NCBI GenBank assembly: GCA_038109305.1 | Contig: JAYNIR010000018.1 | Coordinates: forward strand, 1-54,839 | Direction of reading: 5' to 3' | Length of the DNA stretch: 54,839 nt | Origin: UBA1479 sp038109305 | Lineage (GTDB): Bacteria; Pseudomonadota; Alphaproteobacteria; Rhodospirillales; Casp-alpha2 | Shown here: in pieces, positions 1 to 8,367 of the stretch | How the letters are laid out: every line of letters starts with the position of its first letter | Position numbering within the stretch: position 1 is the first letter of the stretch | Notes under the pieces: model-generated | The model's database searches: none | The model's input: the letters and a program-made list of their open reading frames with translations, nothing else | What the model was told of the DNA's origin: nothing | Program-made: the position numbers and the translations under genes

Positions 1-2
1 TG

Positions 3-782
3 TTCAACTACGCGCAGGGCGCGATGGTGCTGTTCGCGGCGCTGACCCTGGTCGGGCTGATGGAACACGGCGCGCCCTTGTGGCTCGCGCTGATCGCCTC
101 CATTGCGATCATGGTGATCCTGTCTTTCGTGGTCGAACGGTTCATGCTGCGCCATCTGGTCAACCAGGACGGCCTGATCCTGTTCATGGCGACCATCGGC
201 CTGAACTTCATCCTAGAGGGCACCGGCCAGTTGATGTGGGGATCGGACGTGAAGCGGCTTGACGTCGGCATCCCGGACAAACCCCTCAACCTGGGGCCGA
301 TCCTACTCAACACCTTTGACGTGACCGCGGCCTTCATCGGCGCGGCGCTGGTGATATCGCTCGCGATCTTTTTCCAGAAAACACCCATCGGCCGGGCGCT
401 GCGCGCCGTCGCCGACGACCATCAGGCGGCGCTTTCCGTCGGCATCCCGCTGAAAACCATCTGGGTCGCGGTGTGGACCATCGCCGGCATCGTCGCCTTG
501 GTCGCGGGCATCGTCTGGGGCGCCAAATCGGGGGTGCAGTTCTCGCTGTCGCTGATCGCGTTGAAGGCCCTGCCGGTGCTGATCCTGGGCGGCTTCACGT
601 CGGTGCCGGGCGCCATTGTCGGCGGCCTGATCATCGGCATGGGCGAAAAGGTCGCCGAAGGGTATTGGGGGCCCGCCTTCGGCGGCGCCATCGAAAACTG
701 GTTCGCCTACATGCTGGCGCTGGCGTTCCTGGTGTTCAGGCCGCAGGGTCTGTTCGGCGAAAAAATCATCGAGCGCGTGTAG
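3..782 (+). CDS. livH: Branched-chain amino acid type ABC permease LivH (5' partial)
   Basis: This is an inner-membrane permease of the hydrophobic/branched-chain amino acid transporter (HAAT) family. The reading frame is already open at the window edge and starts in the usual N-terminal LivH text (FNYAQGAMVLFAA), so only the first few dozen residues are missing. Several hydrophobic spans follow, and the C-terminal part has the family pattern around ILGGFTSVPGAIVGGLIIG, then an end rich in FRPQGLFGE that is typical of LivH. It is followed 15 bases later by livM and then by a binding protein and livF, so it forms one half of the transmembrane channel of a complete importer. The livG ATPase is not in the window and presumably lies upstream. 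The neighbouring ligase suggests an aromatic or branched-chain acid as substrate, which is inference. Confidence 0.93.
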   Translation, partial: FNYAQGAMVLFAALTLVGLMEHGAPLWLALIASIAIMVILSFVVERFMLRHLVNQDGLILFMATIGLNFILEGTGQLMWGSDVKRLDVGIPDKPLNLGPILLNTFDVTAAFIGAALVISLAIFFQKTPIGRALRAVADDHQAALSVGIPLKTIWVAVWTIAGIVALVAGIVWGAKSGVQFSLSLIALKALPVLILGGFTSVPGAIVGGLIIGMGEKVAEGYWGPAFGGAIENWFAYMLALAFLVFRPQGLFGEKIIERV

Positions 783-797
783 GAAAGGTCCCGAGCC

Positions 798-1874
798 ATG
801 TTTTACCGCGAAGCCGGACAGTTCAAAACCACCTACCAGGGCGATCAGGCGGTCTTTCCGATCCTGCAGGACCGGGTCGCCATCCTGGCGCTGCTCGCCA
901 TCGCCTACATGATACCGTTCGCCGCCAACGAATACTGGCTGCAGGCGATCCTGATTCAGTTTCTAGTGTTCGCGCTGATGGCGATCGGCTTGAACATCCT
1001 AATGGGTTATGCCGGGCAGGTATCGCTCGGCACCGGCGCGTTCGCCGCCGTCGGCGCCTATGCGTGTTACAAATTCACGACCAACATCGAAGGCATGAAC
1101 ATCATCGTGGCGATCCTGTTGTCCGGCGGCTGCGCCGCAGCGGTGGGGATCGTGTTCGGGTTGCCGTCGCTTCGCATCAAGGGGTTTTACTTGGCCGTCG
1201 CGACGCTGGCGGCGCAGTTCTTCATTCTGTGGCTGTTCAACAAGGTCGGCTGGTTCTTCAACGACAACCCTTCGGGCACGATCACGGCACCCCCCCGCGA
1301 GGTGCTCGGCGTTCTAGTTTCCGGCGCCAAAGCGTCGCCCGAGGCGCGGTACTGGACCTGCCTGACGTTCTTGGTCGTCTTCGCGTGGTTCGCCAAAAAT
1401 CTGGTGCGCGGGCGCATCGGCCGGTCGTGGATGGCCATCCGCGACATGGACATCGCCGCTGAGATCATCGGCATCCGCCCGCTGCAGACCAAATTGGGTG
1501 CGTTCGCTATATCGTCGTTCTACTGCGGCGTCGCCGGCGCGCTGATGGTGTTCTGCTGGCTGGGGTCCGCCGAGACGGAAGCCTTCGACCTGTTCAACGT
1601 GTCGTTCCGGGTGCTGTTCATGATCATCATCGGCGGGCTCGGGTCCATCGGCGGATCGATTTTGGGCGCCGCGTTCATCGTGCTGGTGCCGATCTTTTTG
1701 ACCAACTTCCCGCCCATGGTGGGGATCGATATTTCAACCGCGCTGCAGAAACATCTGGAGGAAATCATCTTCGGCCTGATGATCGTCGTGTTCCTGATCG
1801 TCGAACCGGAAGGTTTTGCCCGCCTGTGGCAGATCATGCGGGAGAAATTGAGGAAATGGCCCTTCCCCTATTAG
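798..1874 (+). CDS. livM: Branched-chain amino acid type ABC permease LivM
   Basis: A 358-residue permease of the HAAT family that partners LivH. The first 45 residues are a soluble N-terminal stretch, followed by many hydrophobic spans. The family hallmark GYAGQVSLGTGAFAAVGAYA lies near residues 74-93, and the glycine-rich segment IIGGLGSIGGSILGAAF near residues 274-290 is the EAA-like contact with the ATPase. It ends with the common LivM tail VFLIVEPEGFARLW. The start is ATG at 798 with an AGGAAAGG Shine-Dalgarno about nine bases before it. It is probably co-transcribed with livH. The 185 bases to the next gene contain a separate promoter candidate, so the binding protein may be made in excess. 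Confidence 0.94.
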   Translation: MFYREAGQFKTTYQGDQAVFPILQDRVAILALLAIAYMIPFAANEYWLQAILIQFLVFALMAIGLNILMGYAGQVSLGTGAFAAVGAYACYKFTTNIEGMNIIVAILLSGGCAAAVGIVFGLPSLRIKGFYLAVATLAAQFFILWLFNKVGWFFNDNPSGTITAPPREVLGVLVSGAKASPEARYWTCLTFLVVFAWFAKNLVRGRIGRSWMAIRDMDIAAEIIGIRPLQTKLGAFAISSFYCGVAGALMVFCWLGSAETEAFDLFNVSFRVLFMIIIGGLGSIGGSILGAAFIVLVPIFLTNFPPMVGIDISTALQKHLEEIIFGLMIVVFLIVEPEGFARLWQIMREKLRKWPFPY

Positions 1875-1961
1875 GCCGGCCCACTTAGAAACCGCGGCTT
1901 CCGGGCGACCGGCAGCCGCCAAAAACAATAAGAACAACAACAAGGAATGGGCTGTAGTGCG

Positions 1962-1990
1962 TTGGAGCCACCCGCTCGCCGTGCTACAGT
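1962..1990 (+). promoter_or_regulatory. Candidate sigma-70 promoter for the binding-protein gene
   Basis: TTGGAG at 1962-1967 and TACAGT at 1985-1990 are separated by exactly 17 bases. A hexamer inverted repeat, CTGTAG at 1952-1957 and CTACAG at 1984-1989, brackets the promoter and could be an operator. The transcription start would be about 1997, giving a leader of roughly 60 bases. An internal promoter before the binding-protein gene is common in ABC operons. Read by eye only. Confidence 0.45.
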
Positions 1991-2059
1991 TTGGATCGAA
2001 ACCAAAAGGAGCAGCCCCAAAGCCAATCAACGGGGTCAACGCAACTGGGAGATATCATC

Positions 2060-3379
2060 ATGAAGTTCCGCAAACTGGTATTGGCCGCGGCTGGCGCCGC
2101 GGTCGGGCTCGGCACTCTTGCCGCGTCTGAAATTGCCAAGGCGGACGAGCAATTCTTTCCGATGCTCGTCTACCGCACCGGCGCCTATGCGCCGTCCGGC
2201 ATCCCGATCGCCAACGGGTTCCGCGATTACTACACGCTTCTCAACAAGCGCGACGGCGGCATCAACGGCGTCACCGTGACGTTCGAAGAATGCGAAACCC
2301 AGTACAAGACCAACCTGGGCGTCGAATGCTACGAAAAACTCAAAGGCGGCGGCCAGACGGGCGCGACGCTGTTCAACCCCTATTCGACGGGCATCACCTA
2401 TCAGCTGATTCCCAAATCGGCGGTGGACAAGATTCCGATCCTGTCCATGGGCTATGGCCGCACGTCGGCCGCCGACGGCCGGGTCTTCCAGTGGGTGTTC
2501 AACCCGCCGGCGACATATTGGTCCCAGGCGTCCGCCGTCATCAAATATTTCTCGCGCCGGGCCGGCGGGTACGACAAGCTGAAAGGCAAGAAGATCGTCC
2601 ACCTGCACCACAACTCGGCCTACGGCAAGGAAGCCAACCCAACCCTCGAAGTTCTGGCCAAGCGGTACGGCTATAAGCTGACGCTGATCCCGGTCGACCA
2701 TCCGGGCCAGGAACAGGCGTCCCAGTGGCGTCAGATCCGCCGGCTTAAGCCCGACTTCATCTTCATGTCCGGTTGGGGCGTGATGAACCAGGTCGCGATC
2801 AAGGAAGCCGCCGGCATCCGCTATCCCATGGATCAGTTTGTGGGCAACTGGTGGTCCGGCTCCGACGCGGACGTGATCCCGGCGGGCGACGGCTCCAAGG
2901 GCTATCTGTCCACCACCTTCCACGGCGCCGGCGCGGGCTTCGACGTTCACAAAGCCATCGTCAAAAGCGTCTACGGCGGCGACGAAGCCAAAGCGAAAGA
3001 GAACAAGCTCGGCGAAGTTCTCTACAACCGCGCGCTGGTAAACGCGCTGTTCGCGACCGAAGCGGTCCGCACCGCCCAGGAAAAGTACGGCAAGAAGGCG
3101 TTGACGGGCGAACAGGTCCGCTGGGGGTTGGAAAACCTCAACATCACCGAAGCCACGCTTAAGGCGCGCGGGTTCGGCGGCATGGTCAGCCCGATCAAGA
3201 TTTCGTGCGAAGACCATGAAACCATGGGCCCAGTCATTGTCCAGCAGTGGGACGGCGCCAAGTGGTCCTACGCGTCCAAATGGCTGACGCCGATGCGCGA
3301 CATCGTTCGCCCGTTGGTCGAAGCCGACGCGGCCGCGTACGCCAAGGAGAACAAAATCACCCCCCGGGACTGCAAATAA
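2060..3379 (+). CDS. ABC transporter substrate-binding protein, Peripla_BP_6 (LivK-like)
   Basis: A periplasmic binding protein of 439 residues for the LivH/LivM/LivF transporter. The ATG at 2060 is chosen because it starts a signal peptide (MKFRKLVLAAAGAAVGLG, cleavage near ASEIAKA/DEQ) and has GGGAGA eight to nine bases upstream. An in-frame start at 1991 would place 23 hydrophilic residues before the signal. The mature protein has the type I periplasmic binding fold with a GIPIANGFRDYYTLLN segment near its start and two cysteine-containing strands (EECETQ, GVECYEK). Members of this subfamily sit beside phenylacetate-CoA-ligase-like genes in Rhodospirillales, as here, and are thought to take up aromatic acids or aromatic amino acids. 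The true ligand cannot be read from the sequence. Confidence 0.9.
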   Translation: MKFRKLVLAAAGAAVGLGTLAASEIAKADEQFFPMLVYRTGAYAPSGIPIANGFRDYYTLLNKRDGGINGVTVTFEECETQYKTNLGVECYEKLKGGGQTGATLFNPYSTGITYQLIPKSAVDKIPILSMGYGRTSAADGRVFQWVFNPPATYWSQASAVIKYFSRRAGGYDKLKGKKIVHLHHNSAYGKEANPTLEVLAKRYGYKLTLIPVDHPGQEQASQWRQIRRLKPDFIFMSGWGVMNQVAIKEAAGIRYPMDQFVGNWWSGSDADVIPAGDGSKGYLSTTFHGAGAGFDVHKAIVKSVYGGDEAKAKENKLGEVLYNRALVNALFATEAVRTAQEKYGKKALTGEQVRWGLENLNITEATLKARGFGGMVSPIKISCEDHETMGPVIVQQWDGAKWSYASKWLTPMRDIVRPLVEADAAAYAKENKITPRDCK

Positions 3380-3422
3380 TCCGTCCCGTCCCAGACCACG
3401 AATACGAAGCGAAGGCTGAATA

Positions 3423-4274
3423 ATGGACCAAGCTGCCAAAGAGACGCCCGAAGGCTACGCCGGAGCAGCCGCGTCCGAAGCCCCGCTTGTGGTCAACAAC
3501 ATAGAGGTCATCTACGACCACGTGATCCTGGTGTTGAAGGGTGTATCGCTTGAGGTTCCCGAGGGGGGTATTGTCGCCCTCCTCGGGGCCAACGGCGCCG
3601 GCAAGACGACAACGCTGAAAGCTATTTCTAACCTGTTGGGGGCGGAACGCGGCGAGGTTACCAAAGGCAACATCCGGTTTCGCGGGGAACGGATCGAAGA
3701 CCTGACGCCCAACGAACTAGTCAAGCGCGGCGTCATCCAGGTGATGGAAGGCCGCCATTGTTTTGAACATCTGACGGTGGAAGAGAATCTGATGACCGGT
3801 TCCTACACCCGCACCGACGGCGCCGCCGCCGTCGCCGCAAGTCTTGAAAAGGTCTATCACTATTTCCCGCGCCTGAGAGAACGGCGCACAAGCCAGGCCG
3901 GCTACACCTCCGGTGGCGAACAGCAAATGACCGCTATCGGCCGGGCGCTGATGGCCAATCCGAACATGATGCTCTTGGACGAACCGTCCATGGGCCTGGC
4001 GCCGCAGCTGGTCGAAGAAATTTTCGAAATCGTCAAAGAGCTTAATCAGAAAGAAGGCGTTTCGATCCTGCTCGCCGAACAAAACACCATGATCGCGCTG
4101 AAGTACGCCGATTATGGCTACATCCTAGAAAACGGCCGCGTGGTTATGGACGGCAACGCAGCGGGGCTGCGCGAAAACCCGGACGTGAAGGAATTCTATC
4201 TGGGGCTCGCCGGCGAAGGCCGCAAAAGCTTCCGCGACGTGAAGCATTACCGGCGGCGCAAACGCTGGCTATAA
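3423..4274 (+). CDS. livF: Branched-chain amino acid type ABC ATPase LivF
   Basis: A cytoplasmic ATPase of 283 residues that energises the importer. Walker A is GANGAGKT (residues 55-62), the signature is TSGGEQQ (162-168) and Walker B is MMLLDEP (182-188), followed by the switch histidine region replaced by LLAEQN, as is normal for LivF. Compared with classical LivF (about 235 residues) it has an N-terminal extension of about 20 residues and a basic C-terminal tail (RDVKHYRRRKRWL). Such tails are common in LivF copies next to ligase genes. It starts 43 bases after the binding-protein gene. The 100 bases after it are A-rich and hold no clear terminator, so the ligase may be in the same transcript. 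Confidence 0.93.
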   Translation: MDQAAKETPEGYAGAAASEAPLVVNNIEVIYDHVILVLKGVSLEVPEGGIVALLGANGAGKTTTLKAISNLLGAERGEVTKGNIRFRGERIEDLTPNELVKRGVIQVMEGRHCFEHLTVEENLMTGSYTRTDGAAAVAASLEKVYHYFPRLRERRTSQAGYTSGGEQQMTAIGRALMANPNMMLLDEPSMGLAPQLVEEIFEIVKELNQKEGVSILLAEQNTMIALKYADYGYILENGRVVMDGNAAGLRENPDVKEFYLGLAGEGRKSFRDVKHYRRRKRWL

Positions 4275-4374
4275 TAAAAATCGACGCTGAAACGAACAAA
4301 AAAGTCCCGGGCAGCGCGGAAGCCCAAATCAAAAACAAAACAAAACACTCTTCGGACGATGAGGGTGCAAGGGC

Positions 4375-5607
4375 ATGACTGACCATTACGACACCAGCGA
4401 AACCCGAACCCCGGCAGACCGGGAACGCGACCTGTTCGCGGCCCTTCGCGCGCAGCTTGACCACGCGCGTCTGAACTCGGCCTATTTCGGCGACTTGTTT
4501 TCCGGCGTCGACCCGGCAAGCGTTACCGACCGGGCGGCGCTCGCCAACCTGCCGCTGACCCGCAAGTGCGATCTGGTCGACATTCAAAAACCGGGCAACC
4601 CCCTGGGCGGATTGACGGCGACGCCGTCGGGCGGCCTTAAACGCATCTACCAAAGCCCCGGCCCGACGTATGACGCCGAAGGCCACGGTGACGACTGGTG
4701 GCGCACGGCCCGCGCCCTTTATGCCGCGGGCCTCCGCATGGGCGACGTCATTCACAACACCTTCGCCTATCACTTCACCCCGGCGGGCGCGATGCTCGAG
4801 GCCGGGGCGCATGCCATCGGCTGCGCCGTGGTGCCGGCGGGCGTCGGCAACACGGACCTACAGGTCCGCGCCATCGCCGATATCCGGCCGCGCGGGTATT
4901 GCGGCACGCCGTCGTTCCTGAAAATCATCCTCGACCGCGCGGCGGAAATGAAAGCCGATGTGTCGTCGCTGGCCCGGGCGTCCGTCGCCGGCGAACCGTT
5001 CCTGCCCGACCAGCGCAAAGCCTTCCAAGCTGTGGGGATTGAGGCGTTCAACCTGTATGCGTCCGCCGACTTGGGCTTGATCGCCTATGAGACGGAAGCC
5101 CGCGAAGGTCTGATCGCCGACGAAGGACTGATTTTGGAAATCGTCCGTCCCGGCACCGGCGACCCGGTGCCCGACGGCGAGGTCGGGGAAGTCGTCGTCA
5201 CCCTGCCCTATAACCGTGAATACCCGCTGATCCGCTTCGCCACCGGCGACCTGTCGGCGGCGCTGCCGGGGGCCAGTCCCTGCGGGCGCACCAACATGCG
5301 GATTAAAGGATGGATGGGCCGGGCCGACCAGACGACCAAGGTGAAGGGCATGTTCGTCCACCCGCGCCAGATCGCCGATATTGCCGCCCGCCACCCGGAA
5401 ATTAAAAAAGCCCGCATGGTCGTCACCAAGGATGGGGACAGCGACGTCATGACGCTGCATTGCGAAGTCGATGGCAGCGATGCGGCGCTTGCGGGAAAAA
5501 TCGCGGCGACGATTCAGGCTGTCTGCAAACTGAAAGGCGGGGCCGAGGTGGTGGCGCCCGGAACGCTCGTCAACGACGGCAAGGTCATCGACGACGCCCG
5601 GAATTGA
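4375..5607 (+). CDS. Phenylacetate-CoA ligase-like adenylate-forming protein
   Basis: A 410-residue protein of the PaaK-like branch of the AMP-binding (ANL) superfamily. It shows the core strand NLYASADLGLIAYE, a GEVVVTLPYNREYPLIRFATGDLS segment containing the A8-type aspartate and hinge region, and the C-terminal small domain MRIKGWMGRADQTTKVKGMFVHP. The usual phosphate loop (S/T-SGTTG) is replaced by YQSPGPTYD (92-100). From memory this substitution is shared by a subfamily found next to liv operons, so it is probably not decay. The expected reaction is ATP-dependent CoA activation of an imported aromatic or related acid. The missing canonical loop makes activity uncertain. The stop codon is the first unit of a 12-bp tandem repeat. 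Confidence 0.8.
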   Translation: MTDHYDTSETRTPADRERDLFAALRAQLDHARLNSAYFGDLFSGVDPASVTDRAALANLPLTRKCDLVDIQKPGNPLGGLTATPSGGLKRIYQSPGPTYDAEGHGDDWWRTARALYAAGLRMGDVIHNTFAYHFTPAGAMLEAGAHAIGCAVVPAGVGNTDLQVRAIADIRPRGYCGTPSFLKIILDRAAEMKADVSSLARASVAGEPFLPDQRKAFQAVGIEAFNLYASADLGLIAYETEAREGLIADEGLILEIVRPGTGDPVPDGEVGEVVVTLPYNREYPLIRFATGDLSAALPGASPCGRTNMRIKGWMGRADQTTKVKGMFVHPRQIADIAARHPEIKKARMVVTKDGDSDVMTLHCEVDGSDAALAGKIAATIQAVCKLKGGAEVVAPGTLVNDGKVIDDARN

Positions 5608-5652
5608 TCACGAGGCTGATCCCTAGGTTGATCATTGGGTTGATCGAGGGTG
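5605..5652 (+). repeat. Four 12-bp units beginning at the ligase stop codon
   Basis: TGATC occurs at 5605, 5617, 5629 and 5641, exactly 12 bases apart, with partly conserved following bases (ACGAGGC, CCTAGGT, ATTGGGT, GAGGGTG). The first TGA is the stop codon of the ligase, and because the period is a multiple of three the next three TGAs are in the same frame. The array fills the gap between the ligase and the convergent MFS gene. Confidence 0.75.
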
Positions 5653-5665
5653 GCGGCGCGGCGTT

Positions 5666-6922
5666 TCAGCCCGCCCGGTCACCCACCAGTTCCGCCGGGC
5701 GGATGCGCCAGAACACCACCAGCGCGATCAAAATACAAAACGCGACCGAGCCGAACGCCAGCCCCCAGGCGACGGTCGACATGCCGCCCGCCAGGTCCAG
5801 CACCATGCCGACCATCAAGGGCCCGACGAAGCCGCCCGCGTATCCCAGCATGGAATGCACTGCGAGCGTCGCCCCCCGGCGCGACGTTTCCGCCGTGCCG
5901 GCGGTGCCGGCGGTCAGCGACGATGAATCCAGATAACAGATGAAGCCATAGGCCAGCAGCAGCGCCACGGCCATGTAATAGGATTCCGATCCGAAAAATC
6001 CGGTCGCCAGCGCCAGGACGATCGACGCCGCCAGCGCCGTCTGGATCAGCCGCCGCCGGCCGTACCGGATGGCGGTTTCATTGCCACTGACGCTGGCGAA
6101 AGTGCCGAGCAGCGCCAAGGCGGTCACCAGATGCGCCGGCGACAACAGGGCATCGGCCATGCCGTCTTTCACCGCGACGTATCCCAGGAAGGCGACCGCC
6201 CAGCCGCGCAGCGCGTTGAGCTCGAGCGTGTGCATGCTGTAGGCGAAGGCGTAGGCCATGGCCGACCGGTTAGCTATGACGGGCCGGATGTCGAACAATT
6301 TCGGCCTGGCCACACCCGGGTCGGCGCCCAGGTCGGCTGTGGGCATCCGCCCCGGCACCGCCGCCGCCACCAGCACCCAGGCGACGGCCGCGCTAACTCC
6401 GGCGCAGATGAAGGTCATTTCCCAGCCGCCCACGTTGGTGATGACGTCACCCACCGAAAACGACAACGCGCCGGAAACGCCGATGCTGGCGGCGTGGCCC
6501 GCCGTCGCGCGGGACAGGGTTTTCGGATCGGCCCGGTCGGCCAGAAGTTTCAACCCGGTCATGTAGGTGCCGGCCCATCCCATGCCGGTAAACGCGCGGC
6601 ACGCCAGCGCCGACCAGAAGCCTTCGGCCATGAACCCGAACAGCAGATGCCCGACGACCGTGGCGCCGACGCCGAACAAATAAATGCGCTTCGAATCGTA
6701 CCGGTCGGTCAGCGTCACCAGGACCGGCACGGAAATCATGTAGGCGCCGTAAAACGACGCAGTGATCCACCCGGCGTCGGTGTTGCTGAGGTTCCACAAC
6801 TGGATCATCCGCGGCAACAGCGCCGGCCAGAAAAACGCGCCGATCTGCACCATCACCTGAGCCGCGCACAAGACGGCGATCAGACGCCAGATCGAAGACG
6901 GGGCAGGCGCACTGGTGGTAAT
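5666..6922 (-). CDS. Major facilitator superfamily transporter, possible ATT start
   Basis: A twelve-span MFS permease of about 418 residues, of YbfB/CynX-like or general drug/metabolite type, with substrate unknown. Hydrophobic spans are evenly spread, and the loop between spans 2 and 3 carries a degenerate motif A (TDRYDSKRIYLFG). Start choice: the first ordinary in-frame start is TTG at 6871, inside the first transmembrane span. Seventeen codons further up, ATT at 6922-6920 is preceded by AGGAG (6934-6930) at a seven-base spacing and yields a natural-looking N-terminus (I/M-TTSAPAPSSIWRLIAVL). I therefore annotate 6922 as the probable start, with TTG 6871 as the fallback. The Shine-Dalgarno overlaps the end of the upstream kinase pseudogene, suggesting former coupling. 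The ligase gene is convergent. Confidence 0.75.
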   Translation of the reverse strand: MTTSAPAPSSIWRLIAVLCAAQVMVQIGAFFWPALLPRMIQLWNLSNTDAGWITASFYGAYMISVPVLVTLTDRYDSKRIYLFGVGATVVGHLLFGFMAEGFWSALACRAFTGMGWAGTYMTGLKLLADRADPKTLSRATAGHAASIGVSGALSFSVGDVITNVGGWEMTFICAGVSAAVAWVLVAAAVPGRMPTADLGADPGVARPKLFDIRPVIANRSAMAYAFAYSMHTLELNALRGWAVAFLGYVAVKDGMADALLSPAHLVTALALLGTFASVSGNETAIRYGRRRLIQTALAASIVLALATGFFGSESYYMAVALLLAYGFICYLDSSSLTAGTAGTAETSRRGATLAVHSMLGYAGGFVGPLMVGMVLDLAGGMSTVAWGLAFGSVAFCILIALVVFWRIRPAELVGDRAG

Positions 6923-6932
6923 TTGAAATCTC

Positions 6933-8255
6933 CTATAAGGAAACGGCCGTCAGCGGGGGAATGCCGAGCGCGGGGCGGACATTTAGGCATAGGAAGCCAC
7001 TCCGCACAATCGGGGGCGTACCCGGATAACCCCGGGGCGCCCCGCTTGCGTGCCGCGGGCCATACGCCCGGGCGCTTTTGCCTAGTGGTGCGGAAATGGT
7101 CCGGGACGCGGGGAACAGCAGCCGCAGGGTCGTGCCGTCGCCGGGCGCGCTTTCGATTTCCATGGTCCCGCCCATCAACGCCATGAAGTTGCTGCACAGA
7201 TTCAGGCCGAGGCCCGTGCCCAGGTGCTTCCGCGCAAGAAGCGCCTCGCCCTGTTCCTAGGGCTGCACCGCGCAGTCGACTTCATCGGGCGCCATGCCGA
7301 TGCCGTCATCGGTGACCGAAACTGCGAAGGCATTGTCGCCGGTCAGTTCGATCCTGACTGCGAGCGTTCCGTCCTGATTGGTGAACTTGAAAGCATTCGA
7401 CAGCAGGTTGTTGAAGATCTGGGTCAGTTTGCGTTCATCGGCCCGTATCGGCGGCAGGCCGCCCTGGATGTTAGTTTCCAGGCGGATGTTCTATCGTTCC
7501 GCCAGCGGCGTTACCTGCCGGAGCGAACATTTCAGGGTTTCGGCAATCGACAGTTCGGTTTCGTTGATCCGCGCTTTCCCTGCCTCGATCTTCGACAGGT
7601 CAAGGACATCGTTGACCATGTCCAGCAGCAATTCGCCGCTTTCGCAGATGTTGCCCGCGTACTCCAGATACTTGGAGTTTCCCACCGAGCCGAAACTTTG
7701 GTGATAGATGATGTCGCTGAACCCGAGGATCGCATTGATCGGCGTGCAGAGGTCGTGGCTCATGCTGGCAAGGAACTGCGACTTGGCCATTTTTGCGCGC
7801 TCCGCCTCGACGCGCGCCTGCGCGGTTTGCGATTTAGCGTTCTTGCGCGCGGAAATGTCGATGTGCCAGACGATGCCCGCCCGCTTGCCGTCGAAAGTGA
7901 CCGGTTGCATGTTCATCAGAACCCATCAGTCAGATCCGTCGAGCCGCTTGCGCCGGGCTTCGAAATTTACCAGCCGTTCATCGGATTTAAAAATCCCGAA
8001 AGCCCGCGCCAGGTCATTCTGATCCGTCCAGGTATCTTTGATGTCGCCGGTTATTAGATCGTCGTGGGTGGCCGCCTTGAACATTTTTACCAGGGCGCTG
8101 TTGACGGACAGGCGTTCGCCCGTCGCGACTTCCGAAACCGCAGCGCCGATGGGGCTCCCTTCAAGCACGTCTCTTAGTGTTTCACCCTGTATTTTTTTCT
8201 TCTGCTCTGCCGCGCCGCCAAGACTCCGGGCCAAAACCGCCGCGGAGAAGGTCAT
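6933..8255 (-). pseudogene. Histidine kinase (PAS-HisKA-HATPase) pseudogene with three in-frame stops
   Basis: One uninterrupted frame on the minus strand, without any frameshift, encodes a PAS domain (RDVLEGSPIGAAVSE to MNMQPVTFDGK), a HisKA domain with H-box SHDLCTPIN, and an HATPase domain with N-box NNLLSNAFKFT, G1 DDGIGM and G2 GTGLGLNL. Three stop codons interrupt it: TGA at 7928-7926 inside the PAS domain, TAG at 7493-7491 between HisKA and HATPase, and TAG at 7259-7257 between the G1 and G2 boxes. The arginine normally present in the H-box (HELRTP) is a cysteine. The recognisable kinase ends near 7075, and the frame then runs on to TAG at 6935-6933. No response regulator lies nearby. 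The good preservation of the motifs implies recent inactivation, or sequencing error, or stop suppression. Confidence 0.85.
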
Positions 8256-8367
8256 TCGTCAAGTATTTGGTATAAATTTAGACGCAGTCTAATACCCCGA
8301 AAACCAACTATACATTGCGCCCTGTTCAGGAAATTTGATTTTGGTTAATCCCGATCGGCGGCGCGGC

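Noticed and set aside
2036..3439. A 467-codon open frame on the minus strand opposite the binding-protein gene
   Set aside because: It mirrors the codon pattern of the real gene, with Arg/Ala/Val/Asp-biased content, no start signal and no family motif. The plus strand encodes a convincing exported binding protein.
6131..7186. A 351-codon plus-strand frame across the MFS and kinase region
   Set aside because: Its product is Arg/Gly/His-rich low-complexity sequence, while the minus strand gives clear MFS and kinase motifs.
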